Source: Streptomyces sp. F63 (lineage in GTDB: Bacteria > Actinomycetota > Actinomycetes > Streptomycetales > Streptomycetaceae). From it: a DNA stretch of 64,000 nt. The notes under the pieces were generated by a model. The model had not been told where the DNA came from. It did not search any database and was given only the letters and a program-made list of their open reading frames with translations. Positions within the stretch are counted from its first letter, which is position 1. Each line of letters begins with the position of its first letter. The translations under genes and the position numbers were made by a program. The stretch is taken from positions 145,380 through 209,379 of the forward strand of contig NZ_JAGPXX010000009.1 in NCBI RefSeq assembly GCF_018070345.1, in the 5' to 3' direction. Positions 26,362 through 34,998 of this stretch are shown here, piece after piece.

Positions 26362-27336
26362 TTGTGGTTCGTAAGGAACGGAAGTAACGCCTTGGCCAAC
26401 GGAATTGACCCCAGTACGTCCATGGCGGCGCTGTTCGGCGCACGGGTACGCAGACTCCGCACGGCGGCCGGTCTGACCCAGGCGGAACTCGGCCGGAGAA
26501 CGCACGTGGTGAGCACCCGGATCACGCAGATCGAACGGGCTTCCGGGGCGAAACCGACACTGGAGCTGGCGCGGGCGCTCGACGCCGTCCTCGGTGCGGA
26601 CAACCTGCTGGTCGACCTGTGGCCGTATGTGTACCGGGAGGCGTTTCCGGACTGGTCGCGGAAGTTCATGGCGTACGCGGAGCGGGCTGTGGCCATCCGG
26701 CAGTACGCGTCCCACGTGGTCCCGGGCTTGCTGCAGACGGAGGACTATGCGCGGGCGGTTCTCAGCCTGGACGCGCTGCTCGATAGCGAAGACCAGTTGG
26801 AGGAGCGGGTCACAGCCCGGATGGGGCGACAGGAACGACTGCGGCTGCCGGACCGGCCAGAACTGTGGGGGATTCTGGACGAGGCGGTATTGAGACGTCC
26901 TATCGGCGGCAGTGCCGTGATGCGGAAGCAGTTGGAACGGTTGCTCGATGCGGCGGAACAACGCCACATCACCGTGCAGGTACTGCCGTTCGACCAGGGC
27001 GGGCATGCTGCGATGGGCGGATCACTGACGATCCTGACACTTTCGGACGGCTCAGAGGCGGCGTACACCGAGGGCTCGGATTACGGCCAACTCATCGAGG
27101 AAACCGCCGAGGTCGACCGCTACAGGGTCATTTACGATCGGCTCCGGGCGGCAGCCCTGCCACCGCTCATGTCGCTCGACATGATCCGATCCGTGATGGA
27201 GGACAACCACCGTGGAGCAAGAGTCCCGTCCCGATCCGAACGGCGCCGCCTGGCGCAAGAGCAGCTACAGCAATCAGGCCGGGGGCGACTGCGTGGAAGT
27301 GGCCGACGGCTTCCCCGGCCTCGTCCCCGTCCGTGA
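26362..27336 (+). CDS. XRE-family helix-turn-helix protein with DUF5753 domain
   Basis: About 324 residues. An N-terminal HTH (LRTAAGLTQAELGRRTHVVSTRITQIERASG) is followed by the DUF5753 domain (VVPGLLQTEDYARAVL, WGILDEAVLRRPIGG, HITVQVLPFDQGGHAAMGG, YTEGSDYGQLIEE). TTG 26362 is chosen because NALANGIDPSTSM resembles relatives; ATG 26422 is the alternative. The last about 40 residues are Arg/Pro-rich and overlap the DUF397 gene by 125 bases, whereas relatives usually stop near the DUF397 start. A lost stop is likely. Confidence 0.85.
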   Translation: MWFVRNGSNALANGIDPSTSMAALFGARVRRLRTAAGLTQAELGRRTHVVSTRITQIERASGAKPTLELARALDAVLGADNLLVDLWPYVYREAFPDWSRKFMAYAERAVAIRQYASHVVPGLLQTEDYARAVLSLDALLDSEDQLEERVTARMGRQERLRLPDRPELWGILDEAVLRRPIGGSAVMRKQLERLLDAAEQRHITVQVLPFDQGGHAAMGGSLTILTLSDGSEAAYTEGSDYGQLIEETAEVDRYRVIYDRLRAAALPPLMSLDMIRSVMEDNHRGARVPSRSERRRLAQEQLQQSGRGRLRGSGRRLPRPRPRP

Positions 27337-27430
27337 CAGCAAGAACGCGCAGGGCCCCGAGCTGACCTTCACGGCCCGCTCCTGGGCAGCGTTCATAGCC
27401 GAGGTGAAGGCCGGACGGCACCGCATCTGA
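27212..27430 (+). CDS. DUF397-domain protein
   Basis: A 72-residue protein with the DUF397 core WRKSSYSNQAGGDCVEVAD, VPVRDSKNAQGPELTF and WAAFIAEVKAG. In Streptomyces these small proteins pair with the adjacent XRE/DUF5753 regulator and modulate it. GTG 27212 has GGAGG (27198-27202) at proper distance. The start lies well inside the XRE frame. Confidence 0.9.
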   Translation: MEQESRPDPNGAAWRKSSYSNQAGGDCVEVADGFPGLVPVRDSKNAQGPELTFTARSWAAFIAEVKAGRHRI

Positions 27431-27607
27431 GCCGGAAATCCAGCCTTCACGCGCGTTGGGTTGTTTTCGTCCGTCGATGCTCTCCGGGCCTTTGGCTGTT
27501 CTGCCGACGATCAGCTCCGGCAACTCGGACTCACCTTGCCAGGGAAGAGATGTCAGTGGCATCGGGGATGCTTGGTGGCTCGTGTCACCGAGGCGGGGAA
27601 CCTTCAG

Positions 27608-28196
27608 ATGTCGATCCGTGTTGCCGGCCGTCGCCGTGCGATGGCGTCCTTGACCGCCGCGTTCCCTGGCGCGGAGGTCATCGATGTGACCTCCAGGGCA
27701 CCGGAACCGTGGGTGCGGCTGAGTCCGTTCTATCCGCACGGCGGCATCCCGGTCCCCTACTGTGACGACGTGACCAGCGAGTCCGTCGAGGGGATCTGGC
27801 AGGCCCTCAAGGTCTTTTTCGGAATCCGATGTCGACCCCGCGAAACTCAGGATCACCACGATGAAGAGACTGAAGCGGACGGTGCGTCGATTCGGCCCCG
27901 TCCGAGGTCACCGCACCGGTCTCTACGGCAGTGAGCTATTGCCCTATGAGATGGCCCGGCGCCGGATCTACCTGCCTGCCTATCGATGGGTCCTCGAACA
28001 CCGCGTCGCCGATCTGGTCGAGCGGCTCCGCGACAAGAAGGATGTCGTCCTCCTGGACTACACCACCAACGGGGACGTCACCGATCCCACCAGCCCGCTC
28101 TCCCACGCCGCGCTCATCCAACTGCATGTGGAAGGCCGCTGGCCCCGAGAAGGTGACACAGCCGCTTCCGACATGGTCAACGACCGGATGCCATGA
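27608..28196 (+). pseudogene. DUF6939-type gene broken by a frameshift
   Basis: The first frame gives SIRVAGRRRAMASLTAAFPG, EVIDVTSRAPEPWVRLSPFY and PHGGIPVP; near 27820 it shifts, and SDVDPAKLRITTMKRLKR continues in another frame to HAALIQLHVEGRWP. The joined product of about 195 residues fits the actinobacterial DUF6939 family. The run of T and G at 27814-27821 is a plausible slip site. Function of the family is unknown. The second half alone could still start at ATG 27861. Confidence 0.7.
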
Positions 28197-28425
28197 GTGA
28201 GCCGGCGGACGGACTTCAGGCAGATTCGCCCGGCCGGGGTGCTCCCGCTTGAGCGAGGACCGCGGCAGCCGTGCCCGCGACCGGCTCGCGGCTGTTCCAT
28301 TTGCCGACGGCAATGCCGCGAGCAGCCGCTTGTTGTGTCCCGGCTGCTGCGGCAAGGGGGGCGCCAGACAGGTACTTGCGGGCGAACCGGCAACGGTCCC
28401 TCGGGCCGAAGTAGCGTCAGGGCGC

Positions 28426-28902
28426 ATGGTGTCCCTGTTCGCGTTCTTCGGTCCGCCGACGATCACGCTCCTTCTTCTTTCCGCCGGGGCACTCCCGTAC
28501 GCGTGGTGGGCGACCAGGAGAAGGCCCTCGCGGCCGGCCCGCTGGCTTGTGCTGGGGGTTGTGGCGGCGATCGCCGCCTACGGGGCCGGTACCGTCTACG
28601 GGCTCGCCTTCACGAACCCGCTCGACATATGCGGGGACCAGACCGGCGATGGCGTGTACATGGACGCCGGACGGGACTACGGCCTGACGTCGGTGAACGT
28701 GGAGAGTTTCCCTCCGTCCGTCACCTGCCACTGGAGCAGCGGCCACAGCACCGAAAGGGTGTGGTTCTGGGTTTCCCCCTTGCTGTACGCAGGGCTGGCC
28801 TGCTCCGCCGTCTGTGCCGCGCTGCTCCTCATCAACCGCCGCGCGTACGGAGAGACCGCTCGTCGAAGACCCCCGCCCGGACGGCGTTCACAGCCGGAGT
28901 GA
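28426..28902 (+). CDS. Membrane protein of unknown function
   Basis: A 158-residue protein with hydrophobic segments at about 3-22, 40-62 and 105-130 and an outer loop with two cysteines (DICGDQ, VTCHWS). Not a family I recognise. Ribosome-binding site is weak (CAGGGCGC). Nothing in the neighbours suggests a pathway. Confidence 0.6.
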   Translation: MVSLFAFFGPPTITLLLLSAGALPYAWWATRRRPSRPARWLVLGVVAAIAAYGAGTVYGLAFTNPLDICGDQTGDGVYMDAGRDYGLTSVNVESFPPSVTCHWSSGHSTERVWFWVSPLLYAGLACSAVCAALLLINRRAYGETARRRPPPGRRSQPE

Positions 28903-29195
28903 AGGCCGGGCGGCACCGCCTCCGAGCCGGCCGGGCCCCGGTCAGGAGCCGTCTCCCGGGTCTTCCGGGTCCTGGTCGGCCGGGGTCCGGCGGACCACCG
29001 GACTCCCAAAGAACCGGGAACAGAACCACCCGCCCACCCACCCTCCCGGCCCGTGTCACCCGTCCGGGTGACCGGCTTGCCGGGGCGGGATTTGGGCCGT
29101 TACGTTCACCGGGACAACCGCAAACAGATACGGCCCCCGGCCGGGACGGCAATCCCGATCGAGGGCCTGACCGATCAGGAAGCAGTACCTTCCCG

Positions 29196-30209
29196 ATGGC
29201 TGACCCGCAGTCTAACGCGCGCCTGCGCGCCGCCGCCGGAGCTCCGACCTCCGGCGTGATCCACCTTCGCACCCGCCTCACGGCCGACTTCACCGTGATC
29301 TCCAACGCCCTCGCCCAGCGGCGCGGCAGCGCGGTCACGATCGGCGTCGCGGCCTACATCCTCTCCCTGCCCGACGGCTCCCCCGTCAGCATCGCCGCGC
29401 TCTGCGAGCACTTCACCGAGGGCGAGATCCTGATCTCCCGGGCGCTCAAAGAGCTTGAGCGGGCCGGGTACTTGGAGCGCCGCCGCGAACGGCTGCCGTC
29501 CGGGCGGATCCGCACCCGGACGTACTTCCGCGACGTGCCGGGCTCCGGTCCCGATCCGGACGGGCCCCGTGCCGGGCCGCCGGGGCCGCGCCGGACCGGG
29601 CCCCGGGAGCGGTCCGTCCCGATGGCGGCGGCCCCACCCGTGCCCGTACCAACGCCCCCGCCCGTGCCCGTACGGGAAGCGGTGCCCGCACCCGCGCCCG
29701 CGCAGGCCGAGGCGGAGGCGCCGGTCCCGCTGGGCGACACCACCCCGCAGCCCGGCGTCACCCCGCTGCCCCTCACCGAGCCGCGGCTCGTCACCGGACC
29801 CCCGGCAACCGCCGGCCCGGAGGCCGTTGCCGACCCGGAGGCCATCGCCGTACTCGCGGCCCTGCGCCGGGCCGATCCGCGCCTGGTCCTCTCCGCGCGG
29901 GAGGCCGCGCGCCTCGCACCGACCGTCGCCGAGTGGCTCGCGGCAGGCATCGCGGCACCGCAGATCGTCGAGCTGCTGACGGCCGGACTGCCCGACCGCT
30001 TCCATGCCCGTCCGGCGGGCATCCTCGCCTTCCGCCTCCGCGAGACGCCTCTGCCCTCGCCGCCTCCGCCCTCATCGGCGCTGCCCGTCGACCGCCCCGC
30101 CGTCCTGCCCTTCCAGACCTGCGACGGTTGCGAACGGGCCTTCCGCGCCCCGCGCCCCGGACGTTGCCGGGACTGCCGTTTTGAGGAGCGGCGGCGTGCA
30201 GCTGGTTGA
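29196..30209 (+). CDS. Helix-turn-helix protein with Pro/Ala linker and C-terminal zinc finger
   Basis: A 337-residue protein. Residues about 1-110 form a winged helix (VIHLRTRLTADFTVISNAL, LCEHFTEGEILISRALKELE, GYLERRRERL). A long Pro/Ala/Val linker follows, then a helical segment (LSAREAARLAPTVAEWLAAG) and a final CDGCERAF-RCRDC four-Cys motif. Streptomyces have several paralogues annotated only as helix-turn-helix proteins. DNA binding is likely; targets are unknown. ATG 29196 is chosen because it starts the conserved domain; the frame is open further upstream without a start signal. Confidence 0.8.
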   Translation: MADPQSNARLRAAAGAPTSGVIHLRTRLTADFTVISNALAQRRGSAVTIGVAAYILSLPDGSPVSIAALCEHFTEGEILISRALKELERAGYLERRRERLPSGRIRTRTYFRDVPGSGPDPDGPRAGPPGPRRTGPRERSVPMAAAPPVPVPTPPPVPVREAVPAPAPAQAEAEAPVPLGDTTPQPGVTPLPLTEPRLVTGPPATAGPEAVADPEAIAVLAALRRADPRLVLSAREAARLAPTVAEWLAAGIAAPQIVELLTAGLPDRFHARPAGILAFRLRETPLPSPPPPSSALPVDRPAVLPFQTCDGCERAFRAPRPGRCRDCRFEERRRAAG

Positions 30210-30294
30210 GACAGTGAACCGATGTGCGCTCGGCCCGCAGGTGGAAGGCTTGGTGTGCGGCCATGCGAGCCTCGGCACGGGAAGGAGCTGGATC

Positions 30295-30510
30295 ATGGTC
30301 GACCGGTTCACGGACGGACTCCTGACGCCCACGGAAACGTCCTCCTACCTTGAGATCCCGCAGTCGACGCGCTCAGCACGACGCACGTTTCGGCAGTGCG
30401 GTTCAGTCGGACGTGAAGCCGGCTGCCGGCGACAGCACCGCGCGGGGCCCGGCCGGTGGCCACCGAGCGATGTGCTTCTCCGCATGAGGTCAATGCGCTG
30501 GAGACGCTGA
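30295..30510 (+). pseudogene. Antitoxin-like (DUF433-type) N-terminal fragment
   Basis: GAAGGAG seven bases upstream introduces DRFTDGLLTPTETSSYLEIP, the start of DNA-binding DUF433-type antitoxins, but after residue about 25 the sequence becomes Arg-rich noise. No partner toxin is visible. Likely a truncated and shifted remnant with its original ribosome-binding site. Confidence 0.5.
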
Positions 30511-30620
30511 GCGGGGCCGAAGTGCTTCCCTGGGGCAGGATCCCGGCGGGCATCGGTCACCGGTCGTACGGCGGGGTTTCGCGAGCCTCTGCCAGACCTT
30601 GGAGCGGTTCGCCGCTCGGG

Positions 30621-31490
30621 TCACCGGGGCCGGTAGGCCGTGGCCAGCACGGAGACCGTGACCTGATCGGGCAGGGGGCCGCCACCGGTCAGGTCCGCGC
30701 GGCTCACGTGGCGCGCGCTCGGCGTCATCGCCACCAAGTCCAGGGCATCCAGCCCCGCCAGAGGCGCGGCGTACTCGAGCCGTTCGGTGGCAGCGGCCCC
30801 GAAGAAAGGGTCCAGCGTCCGGTGCAGGCGCTCCTCCTTGGCCGGGTCGACCGCGACCATCGCGGGCAGCCGGCCGCGCAACTCTGCCAGGTGCCGCCCG
30901 GTCGGACGGACCACGATCAACCGGCCGGCCGGTTTGAGCACGCGGTGGAACTCGCCCGGGTTGCGCGGGGCGAAGACGTCCAGCACGACATCGGCCACCC
31001 CGTCGGCCAGCGGAAAGGGACGGAAGACGTCCCAGGCCGCCGCGGCGGCTCGTGCATGCGCGCGAGCCGCCGAGCGCAGCGCGTGCGCCGACGTGTCCAA
31101 GCCCAGGCCACGGGCGCCGGGCAGTTCGTCGAGGACGCCGGCCAGGTAGTAGCCCGTGCCGCACCCCACGTCCAGAACCGTGGCCCGCCCGGGCCCGGGC
31201 CCGGCCTCGGGCCCGGCCTCGGCTGCCAGGCCGGCCACGGCGTCCCGGACGGGCGCGTAGCTGCCGGTGGACAGGAAGCGGTCCCGGGCCCGGGCCATGG
31301 CCGCGTCGTCGCCGCTGGTGGCACGGGTGCCCGTCAGCAGACCGGCGTAGCCGTGGCGCGCGATGTCGAAGCTGTGACCGGCCGGGCAGCGCAGTGCGCC
31401 GTGGCCGGGACGCAGGGGGCGTGTGCGGCACGTGGGGCAGCACAGCAGATCGAGGGACAGCTCCAGGGCAGGGGGAAGTAACGCGGGCAC
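30621..31490 (-). CDS. RlmA/TlrB-type rRNA guanine-N1 methyltransferase
   Basis: A 289-residue protein. The N-terminus has the zinc motif CCPTC...CPAGHSFDIARHGY typical of RlmA(I)/RlmA(II), followed by a SAM fold with VLDVGCGTGYYLAGVL and DVFAPRNPGEFHRVLKPAG. RlmA(II) enzymes methylate G748 of 23S rRNA and in Streptomyces fradiae (TlrB) contribute to tylosin resistance. Whether this one gives resistance cannot be read from sequence. GTG 31490 has GGAG six bases ahead. Confidence 0.88.
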   Translation of the reverse strand: MPALLPPALELSLDLLCCPTCRTRPLRPGHGALRCPAGHSFDIARHGYAGLLTGTRATSGDDAAMARARDRFLSTGSYAPVRDAVAGLAAEAGPEAGPGPGRATVLDVGCGTGYYLAGVLDELPGARGLGLDTSAHALRSAARAHARAAAAAWDVFRPFPLADGVADVVLDVFAPRNPGEFHRVLKPAGRLIVVRPTGRHLAELRGRLPAMVAVDPAKEERLHRTLDPFFGAAATERLEYAAPLAGLDALDLVAMTPSARHVSRADLTGGGPLPDQVTVSVLATAYRPR

Positions 31491-31663
31491 GGGAGACTCC
31501 TGGCAGGAACGAAGGGAAGAGAGCCGCGCCCGATGCAACGCACCATCCCCACGTCACCGCTTCAAGGGGCAACGGACAGGGCGGGGAAGGCAGTTCGGCA
31601 GCAGGCGCACACGCCAAGGGGGGCGACGCCTACTGGCCCGGCCCCGCCCGCAACGCCTGCCGC

Positions 31664-32004
31664 TCAGATCATGAATGCCACAACCCGAGTGTATGAGCAC
31701 GGCGAAGTCTCTTCATGCCCGCCGGTGGTGGCGGTCTTCAGCGCGCTGCCCGGGGCGACTGCCTGCTCGTCGTCGAACAGCAACGGTGGCAGCCGCGTGC
31801 CGGCGCCGAGCCGGTGTCCGCCCCGGGGCCCTTGGCGGCCTCGACGGGGTAGCCGAGTCCGCGCAGGCGGTCGACGCCGCGGCGTACGGTGCGCGGGCCG
31901 ACGTCCAGCCGTTCGGCCGGCAGCGCCCCCGGCCGGTCACGGCGGGTCGGGAGCAGGGAGAGCAACGACAGCAGCCGCGCGGAAGCCTTCTGCACGTTCT
32001 CCAC
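31664..32004 (-). pseudogene. YafY/WYL-type regulator, truncated and frameshifted
   Basis: From GTG 32004: ENVQKASARLLSLLSLLPTR, AERLDVGPRTVRRGVDRLRG, LGYPVEAAKGPG is the HTH domain of WYL regulators. A shift then leads to RLGAGTRLPPLLFDDEQAVA in another frame, and the sequence stops after about 30 more residues, so the WYL ligand domain is missing. It is divergent from the winged-helix gene at 32238, a frequent partner arrangement. Confidence 0.75.
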
Positions 32005-32070
32005 GCTGCCCCGGGAAGAGGACACGAGCTGTCCGCTACTGCTGCGACGGTGGTCCTCGAAGCAGGACGG

Positions 32071-32091
32071 ACGACGGACGACGGACGACGG
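32071..32091 (+). repeat. Three tandem ACGACGG heptamers
   Basis: Perfect 7-bp triplicate in the gap between the broken WYL regulator and the winged-helix gene; it may affect promoter spacing. Confidence 0.9.
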
Positions 32092-32237
32092 CAAGGAAAA
32101 CACTCGTGAAGACGCGTGCCGGGGCGGTCCGGAAGCCACGCCGGCAACCGCGGGAAACCCGCACCCCGCGCCCCGCTCTCCGGGTACCACCACTCGGGGA
32201 ACCGCTGGGGCGGACCCCGGGAGGAAGGCAGAACCGT

Positions 32238-33362
32238 ATGACCGTTCTGGACGACAGGGCACTGAACCGCGCGACCCTCGCCCGGCAACTGCTGCTCGAA
32301 CCGGCCGGCTTGACGGCCGAAGCCGCCGTCGCCCATCTCGGCGGTCTCCAGACCCAGGAACCCCAGGAACCGTTCACCGGGCTCTGGTCTCGGCTGCGTG
32401 CCTTCAAGCCGTCGCACCTGTCCGGCCTGCTGACGGAACGGCGCGTGGTGCGCACGCACCTCATGCGCTGCACCATCCACCTCGTCACCGCCGACGACGC
32501 CCTGGCCTGGCGCTCCCGCCACGACAGCATGCTGCGCCAACGGGTCCTGGGCGTCTACCGCAGCGAACTCGCCGGGGTCGATCTCGGCGGACTCGCCGCG
32601 GTGGGGCGGGCCGTGATGGCCGACGCAGAGCCCCGCACCATGAGCGAGTTGCTGCGGGCCGTCGGAGAGCGGTGGCCGGCGCCGGAGCGGTGGCCGGCGG
32701 CGGGCCGGCAGCGGCGCGCACTGGGCGAGATGCTGATCCCCGCCCTGGTGCCCGTCGCGCAGATCCCGCCGCGTGGACTGTGGCGCACCAGGGCCGGTGT
32801 GCGCAACGTCCTGCTGTCCGCCTGGCTGGGCCGTGAGATCGTCCCGCCCGCTCCGCCCGGCACCGACCCCGTCGGCCAAGCCCTCGTACGGCGCTACCTG
32901 GCCGCGTACGGGCCCGCCACCTCGGCCGACGTGCGCGCCTGGTGCGGCCTCGCCGGGCTGCCCGCGGCCATCGCCGCGCTACGGGAAGAGCTGGTCGCCT
33001 TCCGCGACGAGCGCGGCCGGGAACTCCTCGACCTGCCCGGCGCGCCCCGTCCCGATCCCGGCACTCCCGCCCCGGTCCGGTTCCTGCCCGCCTTCGACAA
33101 CGCGATCCTCGGGTACCGGTACCGCGGCAGGATCATCGACGACGCCCACCGCGGCCTGTCGGTCGCCGGCGAGCGCGTCGTCCTGGTCGACGGCCGGGTC
33201 GGCGCGACCTGGACCACCGGCCGGGACGGCACCGTCACCGTCACCCCGCTGCGCCGCCTCTCGCGCACGGAACGCTCCGACATCGCCGAACAGGGCCGGG
33301 CACTGGCCTCGTTCCTCTCCGACCAGGACACCGACCGCATCGAGATCACCGAGGACCCCTGA
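32238..33362 (+). CDS. Winged-helix DNA-binding-domain protein (HTH_42; AlkZ/YcaQ superfamily)
   Basis: A 374-residue protein with LNRATLARQLLLEP, AVAHLGGLQTQEPQEPFTGL, RTHLMRCTIHLVTADD, and near the end FLPAFDNAILGYRYRGRI. This is the three-winged-helix fold of the AlkZ group, some members of which are DNA glycosylases that open interstrand crosslinks. The glycosylase QxQ-type active-site motif appears here as GLQTQEPQ. Repair activity is possible but many chromosomal members have unknown targets. Confidence 0.85.
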   Translation: MTVLDDRALNRATLARQLLLEPAGLTAEAAVAHLGGLQTQEPQEPFTGLWSRLRAFKPSHLSGLLTERRVVRTHLMRCTIHLVTADDALAWRSRHDSMLRQRVLGVYRSELAGVDLGGLAAVGRAVMADAEPRTMSELLRAVGERWPAPERWPAAGRQRRALGEMLIPALVPVAQIPPRGLWRTRAGVRNVLLSAWLGREIVPPAPPGTDPVGQALVRRYLAAYGPATSADVRAWCGLAGLPAAIAALREELVAFRDERGRELLDLPGAPRPDPGTPAPVRFLPAFDNAILGYRYRGRIIDDAHRGLSVAGERVVLVDGRVGATWTTGRDGTVTVTPLRRLSRTERSDIAEQGRALASFLSDQDTDRIEITEDP

Positions 33363-33426
33363 TCCGCTCGCGGGGCGCGACGGGTTCGGCGCACGAGTAA
33401 CCCACCAGGGTCCGTCACAGCCAGTT

Positions 33427-33565
33427 GTCTTGAGGACCAGGCAACCCCGCCCGGGCGAGCGTCGACCGCCGCCTGAACAGCGCGCTTGACGACGTCCATG
33501 ACGTCATCCCACTCGCCTTCCACACTGGTGAACATCGCGTCGGTGCCGTTCGCAGGCCGCTCAGC
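33427..33565 (-). pseudogene. Fragment of an MTH1187-family (thiamine-binding) gene
   Basis: Encodes [30 protein letters not shown], nearly identical to the intact gene at 37484-37780 ([19 protein letters not shown]). Both ends are degraded and the frame breaks near LVLK. DNA similarity covers about 135 bases in the same orientation. It marks the left edge of the 33.4-37.8 kb block. Confidence 0.85.
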
Positions 33566-33934
33566 CTTGGCGTGGGCAACGGAGGCTGCCCCGACCGGCT
33601 TCCGGATGTGAGTACACGGCTGTACCGAGCGGAACCGTAGCCCACACCCGCCCTGGCGCGTCCTCCGCCGATCAGGGTCTTGCCCCCTGCCGGCCTCCAC
33701 ACCACAGGCCATGGATGGGTGCCGGGCGTGCCAATGGCGGCGCCAGTGTGGGGCAGCCAAGGGGCATAACCGAGATTGGCCTGAAGCGACAGCGACCACG
33801 CAACAGGCATATGTTCCGGGCGAGTTGAGGGCCTGCAGCAACTGTGTTGAGAAGCACTCAAGCATGACCTGGGCACCTCTGGCCAGTATGCTTCCCGCGT
33901 CCTCCTACCGCGATAGCCCAGGCCGGAGTCCACC

Positions 33935-34288
33935 ATGACCGTAACCCGGTTGTCCGCAGCAACCACGATCCTCTCGGCCGTGGCTGCCAGCTTGCTGCTC
34001 TCCAGTTGCTCAGCCTCGGTGGACGCCGACAAGTCCACGCCCAAATTGTCTGCTGACAAGCTGGCGACCACCGTCTCCGAGAAGCTCGCCGCCACAACCG
34101 GTCAACCGGAGCCACGCATTGACTGTCCCGAGGACCTCGCCGGTCAAGTTGGCAACACCACTCGGTGCAAGCTCACTGCGGACGACGGCAGCACACTGGG
34201 TGTGTCGGTCAAGGTGACCTCGGTGGAGGGCGACCAGATCAACTTCGACATCAAAGCCGATGAAAAGGCATCCCCGGCTAAGAACTGA
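33935..34288 (+). CDS. DUF4333-domain lipoprotein
   Basis: A 117-residue lipoprotein: lipobox LLLSSC, then a DUF4333 domain with IDCPEDLAGQVGNTTRCKL, whose two cysteines probably form a disulphide, and LGVSVKVTSVEGDQINFDIK. Common in actinobacteria, surface-exposed, role unknown. The 370 bases upstream hold no gene. Confidence 0.88.
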   Translation: MTVTRLSAATTILSAVAASLLLSSCSASVDADKSTPKLSADKLATTVSEKLAATTGQPEPRIDCPEDLAGQVGNTTRCKLTADDGSTLGVSVKVTSVEGDQINFDIKADEKASPAKN

Positions 34289-34471
34289 CTACCCTGCCGC
34301 TTCACGCCGGGTCCCAGCGGAGAGTCTGCGGGCCCTAACGGATTCGACTACGTTGATCGCAGCGCTCCGGGTAGAGGTACTGTCCACCCGGCGGCGAGGC
34401 AAGAAGCCTGTTCAACGAATCTCTTGCGTATCGGGCAATTTCTGCAGCCCCACGGGGGGAGATATGGAGCC

Positions 34472-34918
34472 ATGGCAGATCCGGGAGAAGAAAAGACGGG
34501 CAGTAACGGATTGGGACATCCCACCGGGACGATGCAGCTGAACGAGCTGCCTGACGACCGCAGATGGTTCACCAGTTCCTCAGGCTCCGCCGCAGGAGGG
34601 AGAGATCTCACGTCCTCACCGGCCGCGAAGAAGGCAGCGGCGAAGGCCATCGAGAACCACATCGAGCCCGGCACCCGCAAGGCCGGCGACTGGGCGGACG
34701 TCGACACCGGCAAGGCCGTCAAAGGCTTTCGTGACGGATGGCTCACCTCAGAGGCTTTGAAGAAGGCCCACGAGACATGGGGCGATCAGGTCCGAAATCT
34801 CATGAATCGGCTCGCATCGGAGAAGGCGGCGCTACGGAACGCCAACACGGTGCTGACGAGCACGGATATCGAAACCGGGGCAAGTACGCGCTCTGTATCG
34901 GTGCTCCGAGGATACTAA
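34472..34918 (+). CDS. Small helical protein, possible WXG-system partner
   Basis: A 148-residue soluble protein, mostly helical in its second half (AKKAAAKAIENHI, EALKKAHETWGDQVRNLMNR), with a single TWGDQ resembling the WXG turn. No family recognised with confidence. It lies 80 bases ahead of a WXG100-type gene on the same strand, with a GGGGGGA ribosome-binding site, so a partner or chaperone role in type VII-like export is a guess from position. Confidence 0.6.
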   Translation: MADPGEEKTGSNGLGHPTGTMQLNELPDDRRWFTSSSGSAAGGRDLTSSPAAKKAAAKAIENHIEPGTRKAGDWADVDTGKAVKGFRDGWLTSEALKKAHETWGDQVRNLMNRLASEKAALRNANTVLTSTDIETGASTRSVSVLRGY

Positions 34919-34998
34919 AAGGGCTGCGCGAAGAACCCGGTGGTGTGCGGCTGCACCACCTATGGGCCGTCGAGTAAGGAAGCGGAGCGGGGGAGTTC

